Below are positions 40,148-50,041 of a stretch of 64,000 bases of DNA, piece after piece. The stretch is taken from assembly GCA_903911145.1 (NCBI GenBank), contig CAIWCD010000002.1, positions 1-64,000 on the forward strand, in the 5' to 3' direction. Below the pieces are notes generated by a model, which worked only from the letters and a program-made list of their open reading frames with translations, searched no databases and was not told the DNA's origin. The translations under genes and the position numbers were made by a program. The stretch's first letter is position 1. Each line of letters opens with the position of its first letter. Source of the stretch: an uncultured delta proteobacterium (GTDB lineage Bacteria > Myxococcota > Myxococcia > Myxococcales > 40CM-4-68-19).

Positions 40148-43100
40148 TTGACGAGCTCCTCGTAGTAGCCGCGCACCTTCTCGCGGAAGCTCTGCGGCGC
40201 CGGCTGTTTCATCGCATCGAGCAGCTTCTTGCGGAACTCCTGCGGCCCGCGCGACGACTCGGCGTCGGGGATCTCGACGTGCTCCTGCTTCTGCTGCTCG
40301 CCGTCACCTTCCTCGTCTCCGCCCTCGCCGCTGCCCTGGCCTGACCCGCTCGGCTCGCCCCACGGCATCGGCATCCCTGCGCCGCTGCCCGAGCCGTTCT
40401 TCGCCATCTCCTTCATCGCCTCCTGGAACTTGCCGAGCTTGTCGAGCGCCTCGCTCTCGGCCCCTTCCGCGCCGCGCGGCTGCTTCTGGCCAAGCTTTTC
40501 GCTCGCCTGCTCCATCGCGCCCTGCGCCTGCTCGAGCATCTGCTCGTGCTGCGGCGAGAAGATCGGCACCTTCTTGCCCACTTCGCTCATCTGCTGCCGC
40601 ACGCCCTTCATCCCCTGCGCGATCTCCTTCTGCTCCGCCTCCTGCGACTGCATCTCGGCGCGCTGCTCGGGCGAGGCGAGCGACTGCTCGTCGGGCATCG
40701 CGCTCTTGAGCGCCTGCGTGACGTCGCGCAGCGGCCCGTTCGCGCCAGCCGCGGCCTCGAGCGATTTGCGCACCTCGACGGGCTGCCCGAACTGCCGCAA
40801 CTGATCCTCGACGTTGAGCCGCCCCTGCAGCATCTCGGCGGCATGCTCGGCCTTGCTGCTCTGCTCGAGCGCCTCCTGGTAGTCGCCCGCCTTGAGCGCG
40901 CGCTCGAGATCGGCGACGCGCTCCTGCGCAGCATCGAGCGTGTCGTCGAGCCCGAGCAGGCTCGAGATGTGCGGATCGATCTTCGCGACCTGCTTCTTCG
41001 CCTCTGCGACCTTCTCGACGAGCTTCTGCGCGAGCTGCTTGCCGCCGTTCTCCTCGAACCGCTTCTTCGCCTCGCCGCGCAGCTCCTTGCGCAGCCTGCC
41101 TGTGCGCTTCTCGAGCTCCTGCTCGCGCGACTCAAGCTGCGCGAGTTTCTGCGCCGCGCCTTTGAGCTCCTTCGCCTCCTCGGCGTACTTCTCGGCTCCG
41201 CTCTCCTCCGCCTGTTTCGCCAGCGCCTTCTCGAGCTGATCAAGATTCTTCGACATGTTGTCGAGCTCTTTGAGCGCGCCGTCGACATCCCCCGACTGCA
41301 GCTTCTTCTGCACGTCGGCGAGCTGCGCGAGCGCGTCGTCCTCTTTGTCCGCCGACTTCATCGCGTCTTCGTTGAGGTGCTCGTCGTTGATGCTCTTCGA
41401 CATCTCCGCCATGCGCTTCATCAGCTCCGTGACGCGCTCGCGCAGCCGCTGCACCTCGGCGAGCACCTGCTTCTTGGTGGCCTCATCGGGCGCGTTGCGC
41501 AGCTTCTCGGCGAGCCGCTTCAACTCCTCGCGGCTGCGCTTCATCTCGCGCTGCAGCTCTTGCAGGTCGTCGATGCGCGCCTGGTCGAGCAGGTCGTCGA
41601 GATAGAGGATGTCCTTCTCCTCCTCGCGGATTTCCGTCTCGAGCGCGTGCGTGAGCTGCTTCTGCGCGCCAGCCAGAGCCGCGCCTGGCGTCGCGAACGG
41701 CGCGCGCGCCATGATGGTGCGCTGGAGCAGCGGCGAGAGACTTGTCGCGATGTTCTTCAGGGCCCGCCCGAGCGCGCGCGGGGCGAGCTTGTCCTTCGCC
41801 AGCTCATCTCCCGCCTTGCGCAGTTCTGCGGTGAGCTGCAGTCCGTGAGCGTCGCGGCTTTGCGCCTCGGAAAACTTGAAAGCGGGATGGACCTGCTCGT
41901 CGATCCGCTCGCTGGTGAGCAGAACGAGCCGCTCCCAGAGCGCCTGCGCGCGCGCGATGCCCTCCTTGTGATGCTCCGCGGCCGAGAAGACCTTGAGCGA
42001 ATGGATCGCCGAGCTTCCCTTCTGCGGTCCGTCGATTGCGTCCTGATCGTACACTTCGACACGAAATGTCACATTGTCACCCTCGCGCAGCGCGAGGCTC
42101 GACATCTCCCAAGCATACGTCCCGTTCAGGCGGCGCGCGGAAGCGCTGCTCGTGGGCGCGGCCAGCTCGACGCGCTGCTCCGCGTCGCCCGCGCGCTGGT
42201 AGACGAGCGCGACCTTGCCGATGCCGTAGTCGTCCTGCGCCGACCAGACGATCGGCAGCTTGCCCGCAGGATCGACCTCGGTCTCGCTCTTGTGCGGATC
42301 CACGATCGTTGCCTGTGGCGGCTGATCGGCGACGACCTCGATCGAGCGATCCGGACCTTCCACGACGGGCCGGCCCTTCTTGTCGGCGAAGCGAAAGCGC
42401 CAGTGGCCGGGCTTGCTCAGAGTGAAATTTCCCGAGAGGAGACGATTGCCCGCGCCGCTTGCCTCGAGCTTCACGGGCGTGCCGTCGATCACCGCGAAGG
42501 CCTGCGCCACATCGCGATCGGCCCGCGCGGTCAGTTTGATCTCGGTGCCCTTCGGGCCGCGCAGATCGCCGGGCGTGCCCTCTTCAACGCGCGCGGGAAG
42601 GTTCGTGTAGGCGGGATAGAGATAGGTGACCGAGAGATCGCCGACGATCGGTTCGAGATCGGGCGCGGGAGTCGCCGCCTCGCCGAGCCAGAGTCGCGAC
42701 AGGCCCAATCGCAACGGCTGCGGCGCGGCGAGCGCGAAGAGTCCCGCGGCGGCGAGCGTCCCGATCAGGCCCAGTGCGGGTGCGCGCAGATTGCTCGACG
42801 GCAGCGCAAGCCGCAGGTCGATCGCGCGAGCCGTACGCGCGGCGCGCTGGTGGAGCAGCGCAAGCAGCGCGCCCGAAGAGCCCGGTGGCGGCGCCTGATC
42901 GATCTCGATCGACGAAAGCAGCTCCGAGCCATACGAGCCTGCGTGCGGACTGTGTGCGATCAGCAGGCGGCCGAGCGCATTCCGGTCGCTCCGCGATGCG
43001 CGGGACAAGAGGCTCCGCCTCGACGCGAAGAGCAGCGACAGCGGAATCGCGAACGCCAGCAGCGCGGCAAGCACGCGGCCGGGAAGCGGACCTGTGCGCG

Positions 43101-43356
43101 CCGCGAGCCCTGCCCCAAAGAGGAGCGCCGCGACGAGCGACGCAGCGAGCACGAGGAGCCGCTGGCCCAACAGGAGCCTCCGCGCGCGCGTTTGGGCGAG
43201 CGTCAACCAGCGCGACAGATCGGCCCGCGCCGCGGCACCGGCGCTCTCGAGTTCGGCCAGCGAACCGGGCGGCGCGGACGTGGGCGTCCCTGCATCGCCC
43301 GCGGGCGGCACAGGCGCGAGCGCGCCGAACGGATCTGTCGCCAGGGGGGTCGCCAT
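40144..43356 (-). CDS. DUF4175-like membrane and coiled-coil protein
   Basis: MATPLATDPFGALAPVPP; N-terminal TM helices, Ig-like middle, long coiled coil; family call is from architecture and neighbourhood. Confidence 0.75.
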   Translation of the reverse strand: MATPLATDPFGALAPVPPAGDAGTPTSAPPGSLAELESAGAAARADLSRWLTLAQTRARRLLLGQRLLVLAASLVAALLFGAGLAARTGPLPGRVLAALLAFAIPLSLLFASRRSLLSRASRSDRNALGRLLIAHSPHAGSYGSELLSSIEIDQAPPPGSSGALLALLHQRAARTARAIDLRLALPSSNLRAPALGLIGTLAAAGLFALAAPQPLRLGLSRLWLGEAATPAPDLEPIVGDLSVTYLYPAYTNLPARVEEGTPGDLRGPKGTEIKLTARADRDVAQAFAVIDGTPVKLEASGAGNRLLSGNFTLSKPGHWRFRFADKKGRPVVEGPDRSIEVVADQPPQATIVDPHKSETEVDPAGKLPIVWSAQDDYGIGKVALVYQRAGDAEQRVELAAPTSSASARRLNGTYAWEMSSLALREGDNVTFRVEVYDQDAIDGPQKGSSAIHSLKVFSAAEHHKEGIARAQALWERLVLLTSERIDEQVHPAFKFSEAQSRDAHGLQLTAELRKAGDELAKDKLAPRALGRALKNIATSLSPLLQRTIMARAPFATPGAALAGAQKQLTHALETEIREEEKDILYLDDLLDQARIDDLQELQREMKRSREELKRLAEKLRNAPDEATKKQVLAEVQRLRERVTELMKRMAEMSKSINDEHLNEDAMKSADKEDDALAQLADVQKKLQSGDVDGALKELDNMSKNLDQLEKALAKQAEESGAEKYAEEAKELKGAAQKLAQLESREQELEKRTGRLRKELRGEAKKRFEENGGKQLAQKLVEKVAEAKKQVAKIDPHISSLLGLDDTLDAAQERVADLERALKAGDYQEALEQSSKAEHAAEMLQGRLNVEDQLRQFGQPVEVRKSLEAAAGANGPLRDVTQALKSAMPDEQSLASPEQRAEMQSQEAEQKEIAQGMKGVRQQMSEVGKKVPIFSPQHEQMLEQAQGAMEQASEKLGQKQPRGAEGAESEALDKLGKFQEAMKEMAKNGSGSGAGMPMPWGEPSGSGQGSGEGGDEEGDGEQQKQEHVEIPDAESSRGPQEFRKKLLDAMKQPAPQSFREKVRGYYEELVK

Positions 43357-43498
43357 GCTGCCGGTTGTATCCAACGCGCGCGCTCTCTGCGCGAGCACGA
43401 TTTCGATCTTTCTGCACCGCGGACAAGGGCGTGCGCTTGATCGACAATCGGCAGCCTCATTCCATTCCCGACGCTCTTGCGCGAAAGATGCACGCTCC

Positions 43499-43915
43499 AT
43501 GCAACCGCCTCGTCCCCCGTCGCCGCCCGCACCGCCAGCGCCACCGGCATCACCGCGCCCGCCTCCCGCATTGACGCGGTTCCACGCGCTCTCCGACGAT
43601 GCGCTGCTGGCCCAGTGCGAGGTGCAGGTTCACCGCGCAGGCGGCCCTGGCGGGCAGCATCGCAACAAGACCGAGACGGCGATTCGACTGGTGCATCTGC
43701 CGACGGGAGTCACGGCAGAGGGAAAAGATCAGCGCAGCCGCACCCAGAATCTCTCCGCCGCGCTCGGGCGGATTCGCGAAAAGCTCGAGGTGCGCGAGCG
43801 TCCACGCAAGAAGCGGCGACCGACGAAACCGACCCGTGGTGCCAAGGAGCGACGGCTCGGTGAGAAGAAGATCCGCTCGGAGCGAAAAGCGTCGCGACGG
43901 GGCCGGGACGAGTGA
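43499..43915 (+). CDS. Peptide chain release factor-like protein (ArfB/YaeJ-like)
   Basis: VQVHRAGGPGGQHRNKTETAIRLVHLPTGVTAEGKDQRSRTQN...: GGQ motif and basic C-terminal tail. Confidence 0.9.
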   Translation: MQPPRPPSPPAPPAPPASPRPPPALTRFHALSDDALLAQCEVQVHRAGGPGGQHRNKTETAIRLVHLPTGVTAEGKDQRSRTQNLSAALGRIREKLEVRERPRKKRRPTKPTRGAKERRLGEKKIRSERKASRRGRDE

Positions 43916-44811
43916 CGCGCCGGGCGCGCTGGGCCGCACTGGGCGCGGCCCTCCTCTGTTTCGTCGCGGGGCATCTCTCTGCGCCCGCACGCGCCAACGA
44001 GCCTGCACCAGCGGCCGCAAGCGATGCGCAGGCGAGGGAAGAGCGCTTCCTCTATCTGCTGCGAACGTATCCAGAGCGAAGGCCCGACGCCACGCTCGGC
44101 GAGACAGCGAAGCTCGTCGAGCAAGGTCCCTTCGCGGAGCGGGATCGGGCGATCTACTGGATCGGCAGCGCGCGTCTCGCGCTCGGTGATCGCGACGCGG
44201 CGCGCGTCTGGTTCGCGCGGTTGGCGCGCGAAGCGCCCGACTCCGTCTGGGTGCAACGAAGCTACCTCGGCCTCGCGGAGGCCGCCGCGATGGAGCGACG
44301 CTTCGATGAGTCGCTGCGCTGGTACTCGCGCGCCGATCTCTCGAGCGACGCGACCGTGCGCGAGCGCGCACGAATCTCCCGCCCCCAGATCCTCACGCTG
44401 CAGCACCGCCAGTGGTTCGCCTGGCTCTGCGCGGGCCTGCTCCTCGCGACCAGCCTCGCGCTCATCGTCGCGATCTGGCGCTCCGCGCGTCCATCAGAAC
44501 GTGCGCGCGCGTTCCTCCCCCCGACCGAGTTGCGCATTCTCGCGCCGCTGCTCGCAATCCTCGCTCTCTGTGCGCTGCGGCAGGAGGCAGCCCCGCGCGC
44601 AGCGACGCTCGAACTCTGCCTCTTCGGCGGCGGCCTCACCTGGCTGAGCGGGTCCTATCTGGGCACGCGAATCGTGGCGCGCACGCTGCCTCGACGCATC
44701 AACTACGCCCTGCTCGCGCTGCTCGTTCTCGCCTGCGCGAGTTACTTCGCCATCTGGCGCAACGATCTGGTCGGAATGGTCATGGAGACCTGGCGAGCCG
44801 GACCGGATTAA
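43912..44811 (+). CDS. Membrane protein with TPR-like N-terminus, hypothetical
   Basis: GTG start overlapping upstream stop; signal peptide, TPR-like region, four hydrophobic helices. Confidence 0.75.
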   Translation: MTRRARWAALGAALLCFVAGHLSAPARANEPAPAAASDAQAREERFLYLLRTYPERRPDATLGETAKLVEQGPFAERDRAIYWIGSARLALGDRDAARVWFARLAREAPDSVWVQRSYLGLAEAAAMERRFDESLRWYSRADLSSDATVRERARISRPQILTLQHRQWFAWLCAGLLLATSLALIVAIWRSARPSERARAFLPPTELRILAPLLAILALCALRQEAAPRAATLELCLFGGGLTWLSGSYLGTRIVARTLPRRINYALLALLVLACASYFAIWRNDLVGMVMETWRAGPD

Positions 44812-44830
44812 CCCGTTCGTGCGGGTTTTT
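44810..44830 (+). terminator. Rho-independent terminator
   Basis: aacccg ttcgtg cgggtt ttt directly after the stop codon. Confidence 0.75.
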
Positions 44831-44877
44831 AATGAATGACGCTGGCGTGGGTGAATCAACCAGATCGAAATCAGAGT

Positions 44878-45393
44878 TTAAACACCGCCGCGCGCCCCGT
44901 TGAGCTTCTCCTGCTCAACGTCGCTCGCGATCACCTCCTGCGCACGAGCCGCCCGCCACGTCCGCAGCCTCTCACGAAGCGCCGCATCACCGTTGGCGAC
45001 GATCTGCATCGCCAGCAGCGCGGCATTCGCTGCGCCTGGCTTTCCGATCGCCAGCGTCCCGACAGGAACTCCTTTCGGCATCTGCACGATCGAGAGAAGC
45101 GCATCGACTCCATTGAGCACCGTAACCGCCACAGGCACGCCCAGCACCGGCACCAGCGTCGCCGCTGCAATCATCCCCGGCAGATGAGCCGCGCCGCCAG
45201 CGGCCGCGACGATCGCCTTTAATCCCCGCGACTCGGCGTGGGCCGCATAATCGAGCGCGCGCGCGGGCGTGCGGTGCACAGAGAGGATGCGCACCTCGTG
45301 CGCAACACCAAGCTCCGCGAGCAGATCCAGCGCGGGCTGCAGCGTCTCGAGGTCGCTCTTGCTGCCCATGACGACGCCGATGAGCGGTGCCAT
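44878..45393 (-). CDS. purE: 5-(carboxyamino)imidazole ribonucleotide mutase
   Basis: GVVMGSKSDLETLQPALDLLAELGVAHEVRILSVHRTPARALDYA...AAAGGAAHLPGMIAAATLVPVLGVPV; RBS aaggag. Confidence 0.97.
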   Translation of the reverse strand: MAPLIGVVMGSKSDLETLQPALDLLAELGVAHEVRILSVHRTPARALDYAAHAESRGLKAIVAAAGGAAHLPGMIAAATLVPVLGVPVAVTVLNGVDALLSIVQMPKGVPVGTLAIGKPGAANAALLAMQIVANGDAALRERLRTWRAARAQEVIASDVEQEKLNGARGGV

Positions 45394-45512
45394 ATCAATC
45401 TCCTTGAATGCGTTGCGGCTCGATGCGCGGGCGTTATCGCACGGGAGCAATCATCGGGATATTTGATTGATTGGGTTGACCGCGCCGCGCATCCGGCGAC
45501 ACCATCGCTGCC

Positions 45513-46418
45513 GTGCCCGATACCTCCACTGACCTTGATATCCGCGGAATCAGAATCCGCGCCCGACAGAGCGGCCCGCAAGGCGCGCCCGCCTGCGTTC
45601 TCCTCCACGGCTGGCTCGATACTGCGGCCTCGTTTGACCGACTCGCGCCGCTGCTCCACGCGACCGGCCTGCGCACAATTGCGCTCGATGCGCGCGGCCA
45701 CGGCGATTCTGCCTGGGTCGGCGCCGGCGGCTTCTATCATTTCGTCGAATATATCGCCGACCTCGATGCGGCCCTCGACGCGCTCTCGCTTGCGCCGCCG
45801 GTTGGTGAGCACGGGCGCGTGCATGCTCCGGTGCGCCTCGTCGGCCACTCGATGGGCGCGTCGATTGCGCTGCTCTATGCCGCCACCCGCCCTGGCCGCG
45901 TCTCGCATCTCACTCTTCTCGATGGGCTGCCCATGCTGGTGCGGCCCAGCGAAGTCCCGGGCCGCGTCGTCGAATATCTCGATGATCTGAAATCAATGTC
46001 CCGCCAGCGCAAGCTGGTCGCATCGTTCGACGACGGGGCCGCACGACTGCGCAAGACCAACCCGTTTCTCCGCGAGGATGCATCAATGGAACTCGCCCGC
46101 GCAGGGATATCCGCCGACGCGACGCAGAACAATCAATTGGCCTGGAAATGGGACCCCTGGCTGCGCGCCCATTCGCCGCTGCCATTTACCGAGGATATCT
46201 TCCGCGAGCTGTTACCGATGATTCATACGCCGACGCTGATCCTGCGTGCCGCAAAGACCTGGCTCCCCGATGAACAGGAGCTGCGCGAGCGGCTTGCGGG
46301 AATCAACGCCGCATTAACCATTGATACCATCGTGGATACCAGCCACCACCTGCATATCGAATCCCCCGGGGAGGTATCGCGACATATCCTCGCCGCCTGG
46401 AAGTCAGCGGGGCTTTAA
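45513..46418 (+). CDS. Alpha/beta hydrolase
   Basis: CVLLHGWLDTAASFDRLAPLL...DARGHGDS...LVGHSMGASIALLYAATRP. Confidence 0.93.
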   Translation: MPDTSTDLDIRGIRIRARQSGPQGAPACVLLHGWLDTAASFDRLAPLLHATGLRTIALDARGHGDSAWVGAGGFYHFVEYIADLDAALDALSLAPPVGEHGRVHAPVRLVGHSMGASIALLYAATRPGRVSHLTLLDGLPMLVRPSEVPGRVVEYLDDLKSMSRQRKLVASFDDGAARLRKTNPFLREDASMELARAGISADATQNNQLAWKWDPWLRAHSPLPFTEDIFRELLPMIHTPTLILRAAKTWLPDEQELRERLAGINAALTIDTIVDTSHHLHIESPGEVSRHILAAWKSAGL

Positions 46419-46485
46419 TCCTCCGTCCGGTCAATCCGGCTGATTGGGACGAGAGGCGCTCGGAGGAGGCGGGGAGCGGCGTCCT

Positions 46486-49400
46486 TTAGCTTAATCGCGC
46501 CGTCGCACTCCGAATCGCATAATAAGACGCCTCCGGATGCTGCACGACCACCGCGCTGGTGCTCTGCTCCGGCACCATCTGATGCGCCTCGGTCAATGTG
46601 ACGCCGATGCGCGCGCCGTCGAGGAGCTTGAAGACCCCCTCCTGGTCAGCCAGTTCCGGCCACGCCGGATATCCCGCGCTATACCGCTTGCCCTGATCGG
46701 GAATAATGCCCAGCTCGTTGCGAACGCGCCGGTGCCAATACTCCGCGAGCGCCTCTGCGGTCTCGACTGCGAGCCCGTGGAGGAAGTAGCTGCGCGAGAA
46801 CTCTCCGGCCTGCTCCCACTCGGCGCACAACTCGGTCGCGCGCGAGCCGACGGTCACGATCTGGAACGCGACCACGTCGTCTTCCCGGAAGTAATCAGCG
46901 AGGCAATAGCGCGGAGACTCGAGCTTGCGGGGGAACTTGAAGGTCCAGAGCACGCGCCGCTTCTCGGGCGGCAGGTCGGCGTCGAGCGGTTCGTGAATGA
47001 CTAAATCGTTCCCGCGCGCGCTGCAGGGGAAATAGCCATAGACGACCTTCGGGGTTAACCAGCCATTGGCGATGCACTCTTCCTGCAGCTCGCGCCGTTT
47101 CGCCCCGAACTCATCCGCGATCATCTTCTGGTACTGCTCGCGCGTCTTTGCCCGCACGCCCCATTGCAGCTTGTAGAGCTCGGTTAAATCCAGGCAATCG
47201 AAGATATCGCGCAGCACGAGATCCTGCGGCTCGACAACCTGCGTTCCCCAGAACGGCGGGCGCACAACCGGGGGAGCCGCAACCGGGCGCTCCATCACGT
47301 CGGTCGTTGCGACCAGTGTCTCGAGCTGGTTCTCATTGCCCGCGGCGATTAGATTTCGGTGCATATGGGCCTCGCGGCGCACCTTCTCGCGCAGCTTCTC
47401 CCGCCCCGTTTCGTCGCAGAGCGATTGAATCAGCTCGAGCCCTTCGAATGCATCGCGGGCATAGTAGACGCCGCCTTCATACAGACGATCGGTGCCCTCG
47501 AGATAGGCATTGCGCCAGCCAAACTTCCGGTTGATTGCCGCGCCGCCGATCAGCACGGGGATTTTTAATCCGCGGCGATCCAGTTCCTGCACCACCAGCG
47601 GCATCTGCTTGCTGGTTGAAACCAGCAGCGCGGAGAGCCCGATGATATTCGCGCCCTCCCTCACAGCGGCGTCGACGATCTTATCGACCGGCACCTGCTT
47701 GCCGAGATCAATGACCGTGAAGCCGTTGTTCGAGAGGATCGTCTTGACGAGATTCTTGCCGATGTCGTGCACGTCACCGAACACAGTCGCGAGCACGACC
47801 TTGCCGCGCGAATAGCTGTCGCTCTTCTCCATGAACTGCTCGAGATAAGCGACGGCCTTCTTCATGACCTCCGCGCTCTGGAGAACGAACGGGAGAATCA
47901 GCTCGCCCGCGCCGAAGCGATCGCCGACCTCTTTCATTGCCCCCAATAAGACGTCATTAATCACGCCGACTGCGCTGCGCGTCTTCAGGCAGGCGTCGAT
48001 CGCCTCGACGAGGTTCTTCTGCTGCCGGTCGACGATCATGTGATGCAGCCGCGCCTCGGGCGTGGCGTGAACGATCTCCTCTTTCGCCTGCGCGCGCGCA
48101 GGCCCCGCGGCCCCTTCGAAATGCTGGATGAGTTTGCTTAATGCATCCTCGCTGCGCGCAAGCACGAGATCCTCGGCGAGCGTGCGCACCGCCTCGGGGA
48201 TCTCGCTCCACGGCAGGATATGCGCGGGATGGATGATCGCGGCATCGAGTCCTGCGCGCAGGCAGTGGGTTAAAAACACCGAGTTGATGACTGGGCGCGC
48301 CGCTTTCGAGAGGCCGAAACTGACATTGGAAACGCCGAGAACGGTTAATGCCCCGGGGCACTCCTTTTTAATCGCGGCAATCCCCTCGATCGTATCAAGC
48401 GCCGAGCGACGATACTGCTCCTCGCCCGTCGCCAGAGTGAATGTCAGCGCGTCGAACATCAATTGATGCGGCGCAAGGCCATCGGCGATAGCGCGATCAT
48501 AGATGCGCTTGGCAACCTCGAGCTTGCGGGCCGCGGTTAATGCCATTCCCTGCTCATCGATGGTCATCGCCACTGTGACGGCGCCATATCGTTTTAATAA
48601 GGGGAATATCTGGTCGATGCGGTCCCAGCCGCGCTCGAGATGGACGCTGTTGACGATGCCGATGCCGGGCATCCACTCGAGAGCGGCCGCGACGACGTCG
48701 GCCTCCGTCGTGTCGATGCAGAGCGGCGCCTCGATCTGGCCGGAGAGCTGGCGCACCGTCTTGACCATCGTCGCGAGTTCGTCGGCCCGCTCGGTGAGCG
48801 CGACGCAGATATCAAGTGCGTGCGAGCCGCTCTCCACCTGATCGCGCGCGATCGCGAGCACGCCGGCGTCGTCGTTGGAGAGCAGCAGCTCCTTCATCTT
48901 CTTGCTGCCTTGCGAATTGACCCGCTCGCCGATCACCAGCGGGCGCGGCTCCTGGTGCAGCGGAGTCGCAGCCAGCCCGCTCGAGAGCATCGGCACTCGA
49001 TGAGGAGGCGCGCGCACAGGGCCCAATGAGCGGACGGCTGCGATGACTTCGCGCAGATGCTCGGGCGTCGTCCCGCAGCATCCGCCGACGACGCTGACGC
49101 GGAAATCGCGCACGAAGCGGGCGAGCGCCTCGGCGAGCTCGCTGGGCGTGAGCGGATAGAAGGCCTGGCCTTCGCGGTTCTCGGGGATGCCCGCGTTGGG
49201 CTGGCAGGAGAGCGGCAGCGGCGCGTGTTCGCTCATCGCACGCAGCGCATCGACCATCTCGCGCGGACCCGTCGAGCAGTTCAGGCCCATCACGTCGGCG
49301 CCTGCCTGCACGATCACCGCGGCGGCCGCGAGCGGCTGCGTGCCGAGCAGCATGCGCCCGCTCGGGTCGAGCGTGATCTGCGCAATCAGGGGAATGCGGC

Positions 49401-49968
49401 GGCCCCGCTCGGCCATTGCGGATCGCGCGCCGTGCAGCTGCGCGCGCAACTCGAGCAGGTCCTGCGCGGTCTCGGCGAGGATGCAATCGACGCCGCCGTC
49501 GAGGAGGCCCAGCGTCTGCTCGTGGAAGATCTCGACGAGCGCCTGCGGACGCACGCGGCCGAGATCTGGATCGCTCGACGAGGGAAGGAAGCCCGATGGG
49601 CCGAGCGAGCCGGCGACATAGCGGGGACGACCGTCCACCTTCTCGGCTGCGACAGCCTCACGCCTGGCGATGCGGCCCGCCTCGGCGTTGAGCTCGAGCG
49701 TGCGCTCACCGAGCCCGTACTCCTCGAGCTTGGGCCGGTTGGCGCCGAAGGTGTTGGTCTCGACGACGTCGCAGCCGACCTCGAAGTAGCCGCGATGAAC
49801 GGACGCGACGACGTCGGGTCGAAAGAGGTTGAGGGCTTCGTTGCAGCCCTGGCGGCCGCCGAAATCCTGTGCGGTGAGATCGTGGCGCTGCAGCGTGGTG
49901 CCCATCGCGCCGTCGAAGATGATGATTCCGCGCTGCAGGGCTGAGAGAAACGAGTCGGGGCTGGACAT
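46486..49968 (-). CDS. metH: Cobalamin-dependent methionine synthase
   Basis: FDGAMGTTLQRHDL, GGCCGTTPEHL, pterin-binding region, VFGDVHDIGKNLVKTIL, activation domain ...GVTLTEAHQMVPEQSTSAVVVQHPEASYYAI. Confidence 0.97.
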   Translation of the reverse strand: MSSPDSFLSALQRGIIIFDGAMGTTLQRHDLTAQDFGGRQGCNEALNLFRPDVVASVHRGYFEVGCDVVETNTFGANRPKLEEYGLGERTLELNAEAGRIARREAVAAEKVDGRPRYVAGSLGPSGFLPSSSDPDLGRVRPQALVEIFHEQTLGLLDGGVDCILAETAQDLLELRAQLHGARSAMAERGRRIPLIAQITLDPSGRMLLGTQPLAAAAVIVQAGADVMGLNCSTGPREMVDALRAMSEHAPLPLSCQPNAGIPENREGQAFYPLTPSELAEALARFVRDFRVSVVGGCCGTTPEHLREVIAAVRSLGPVRAPPHRVPMLSSGLAATPLHQEPRPLVIGERVNSQGSKKMKELLLSNDDAGVLAIARDQVESGSHALDICVALTERADELATMVKTVRQLSGQIEAPLCIDTTEADVVAAALEWMPGIGIVNSVHLERGWDRIDQIFPLLKRYGAVTVAMTIDEQGMALTAARKLEVAKRIYDRAIADGLAPHQLMFDALTFTLATGEEQYRRSALDTIEGIAAIKKECPGALTVLGVSNVSFGLSKAARPVINSVFLTHCLRAGLDAAIIHPAHILPWSEIPEAVRTLAEDLVLARSEDALSKLIQHFEGAAGPARAQAKEEIVHATPEARLHHMIVDRQQKNLVEAIDACLKTRSAVGVINDVLLGAMKEVGDRFGAGELILPFVLQSAEVMKKAVAYLEQFMEKSDSYSRGKVVLATVFGDVHDIGKNLVKTILSNNGFTVIDLGKQVPVDKIVDAAVREGANIIGLSALLVSTSKQMPLVVQELDRRGLKIPVLIGGAAINRKFGWRNAYLEGTDRLYEGGVYYARDAFEGLELIQSLCDETGREKLREKVRREAHMHRNLIAAGNENQLETLVATTDVMERPVAAPPVVRPPFWGTQVVEPQDLVLRDIFDCLDLTELYKLQWGVRAKTREQYQKMIADEFGAKRRELQEECIANGWLTPKVVYGYFPCSARGNDLVIHEPLDADLPPEKRRVLWTFKFPRKLESPRYCLADYFREDDVVAFQIVTVGSRATELCAEWEQAGEFSRSYFLHGLAVETAEALAEYWHRRVRNELGIIPDQGKRYSAGYPAWPELADQEGVFKLLDGARIGVTLTEAHQMVPEQSTSAVVVQHPEASYYAIRSATARLS

Positions 49969-50041
49969 GGGGCGCGCACCCTAGCATCGGCCGCGGCGTG
50001 GATAGAGTGAACAAGAGCTGCCTGCTAAGGTCCGCGCCGCT

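Noticed and set aside
40546-43440. 964-aa ORF antisense to the DUF4175-like gene
   Set aside because: Leu/Arg-rich mirror of the sense coiled coil; no start context or homology signature.
46419-46467. Stem tcctccg...cggagga with inner caatc/gattg between convergent genes
   Set aside because: Could be a terminator, but the arms are short and no T-run is present; not confident enough to annotate.
49969-50041. Cobalamin riboswitch upstream of metH
   Set aside because: Only ~73 bp separate metH from the divergent gene, too short for a cobalamin riboswitch, and no B12-box was seen.
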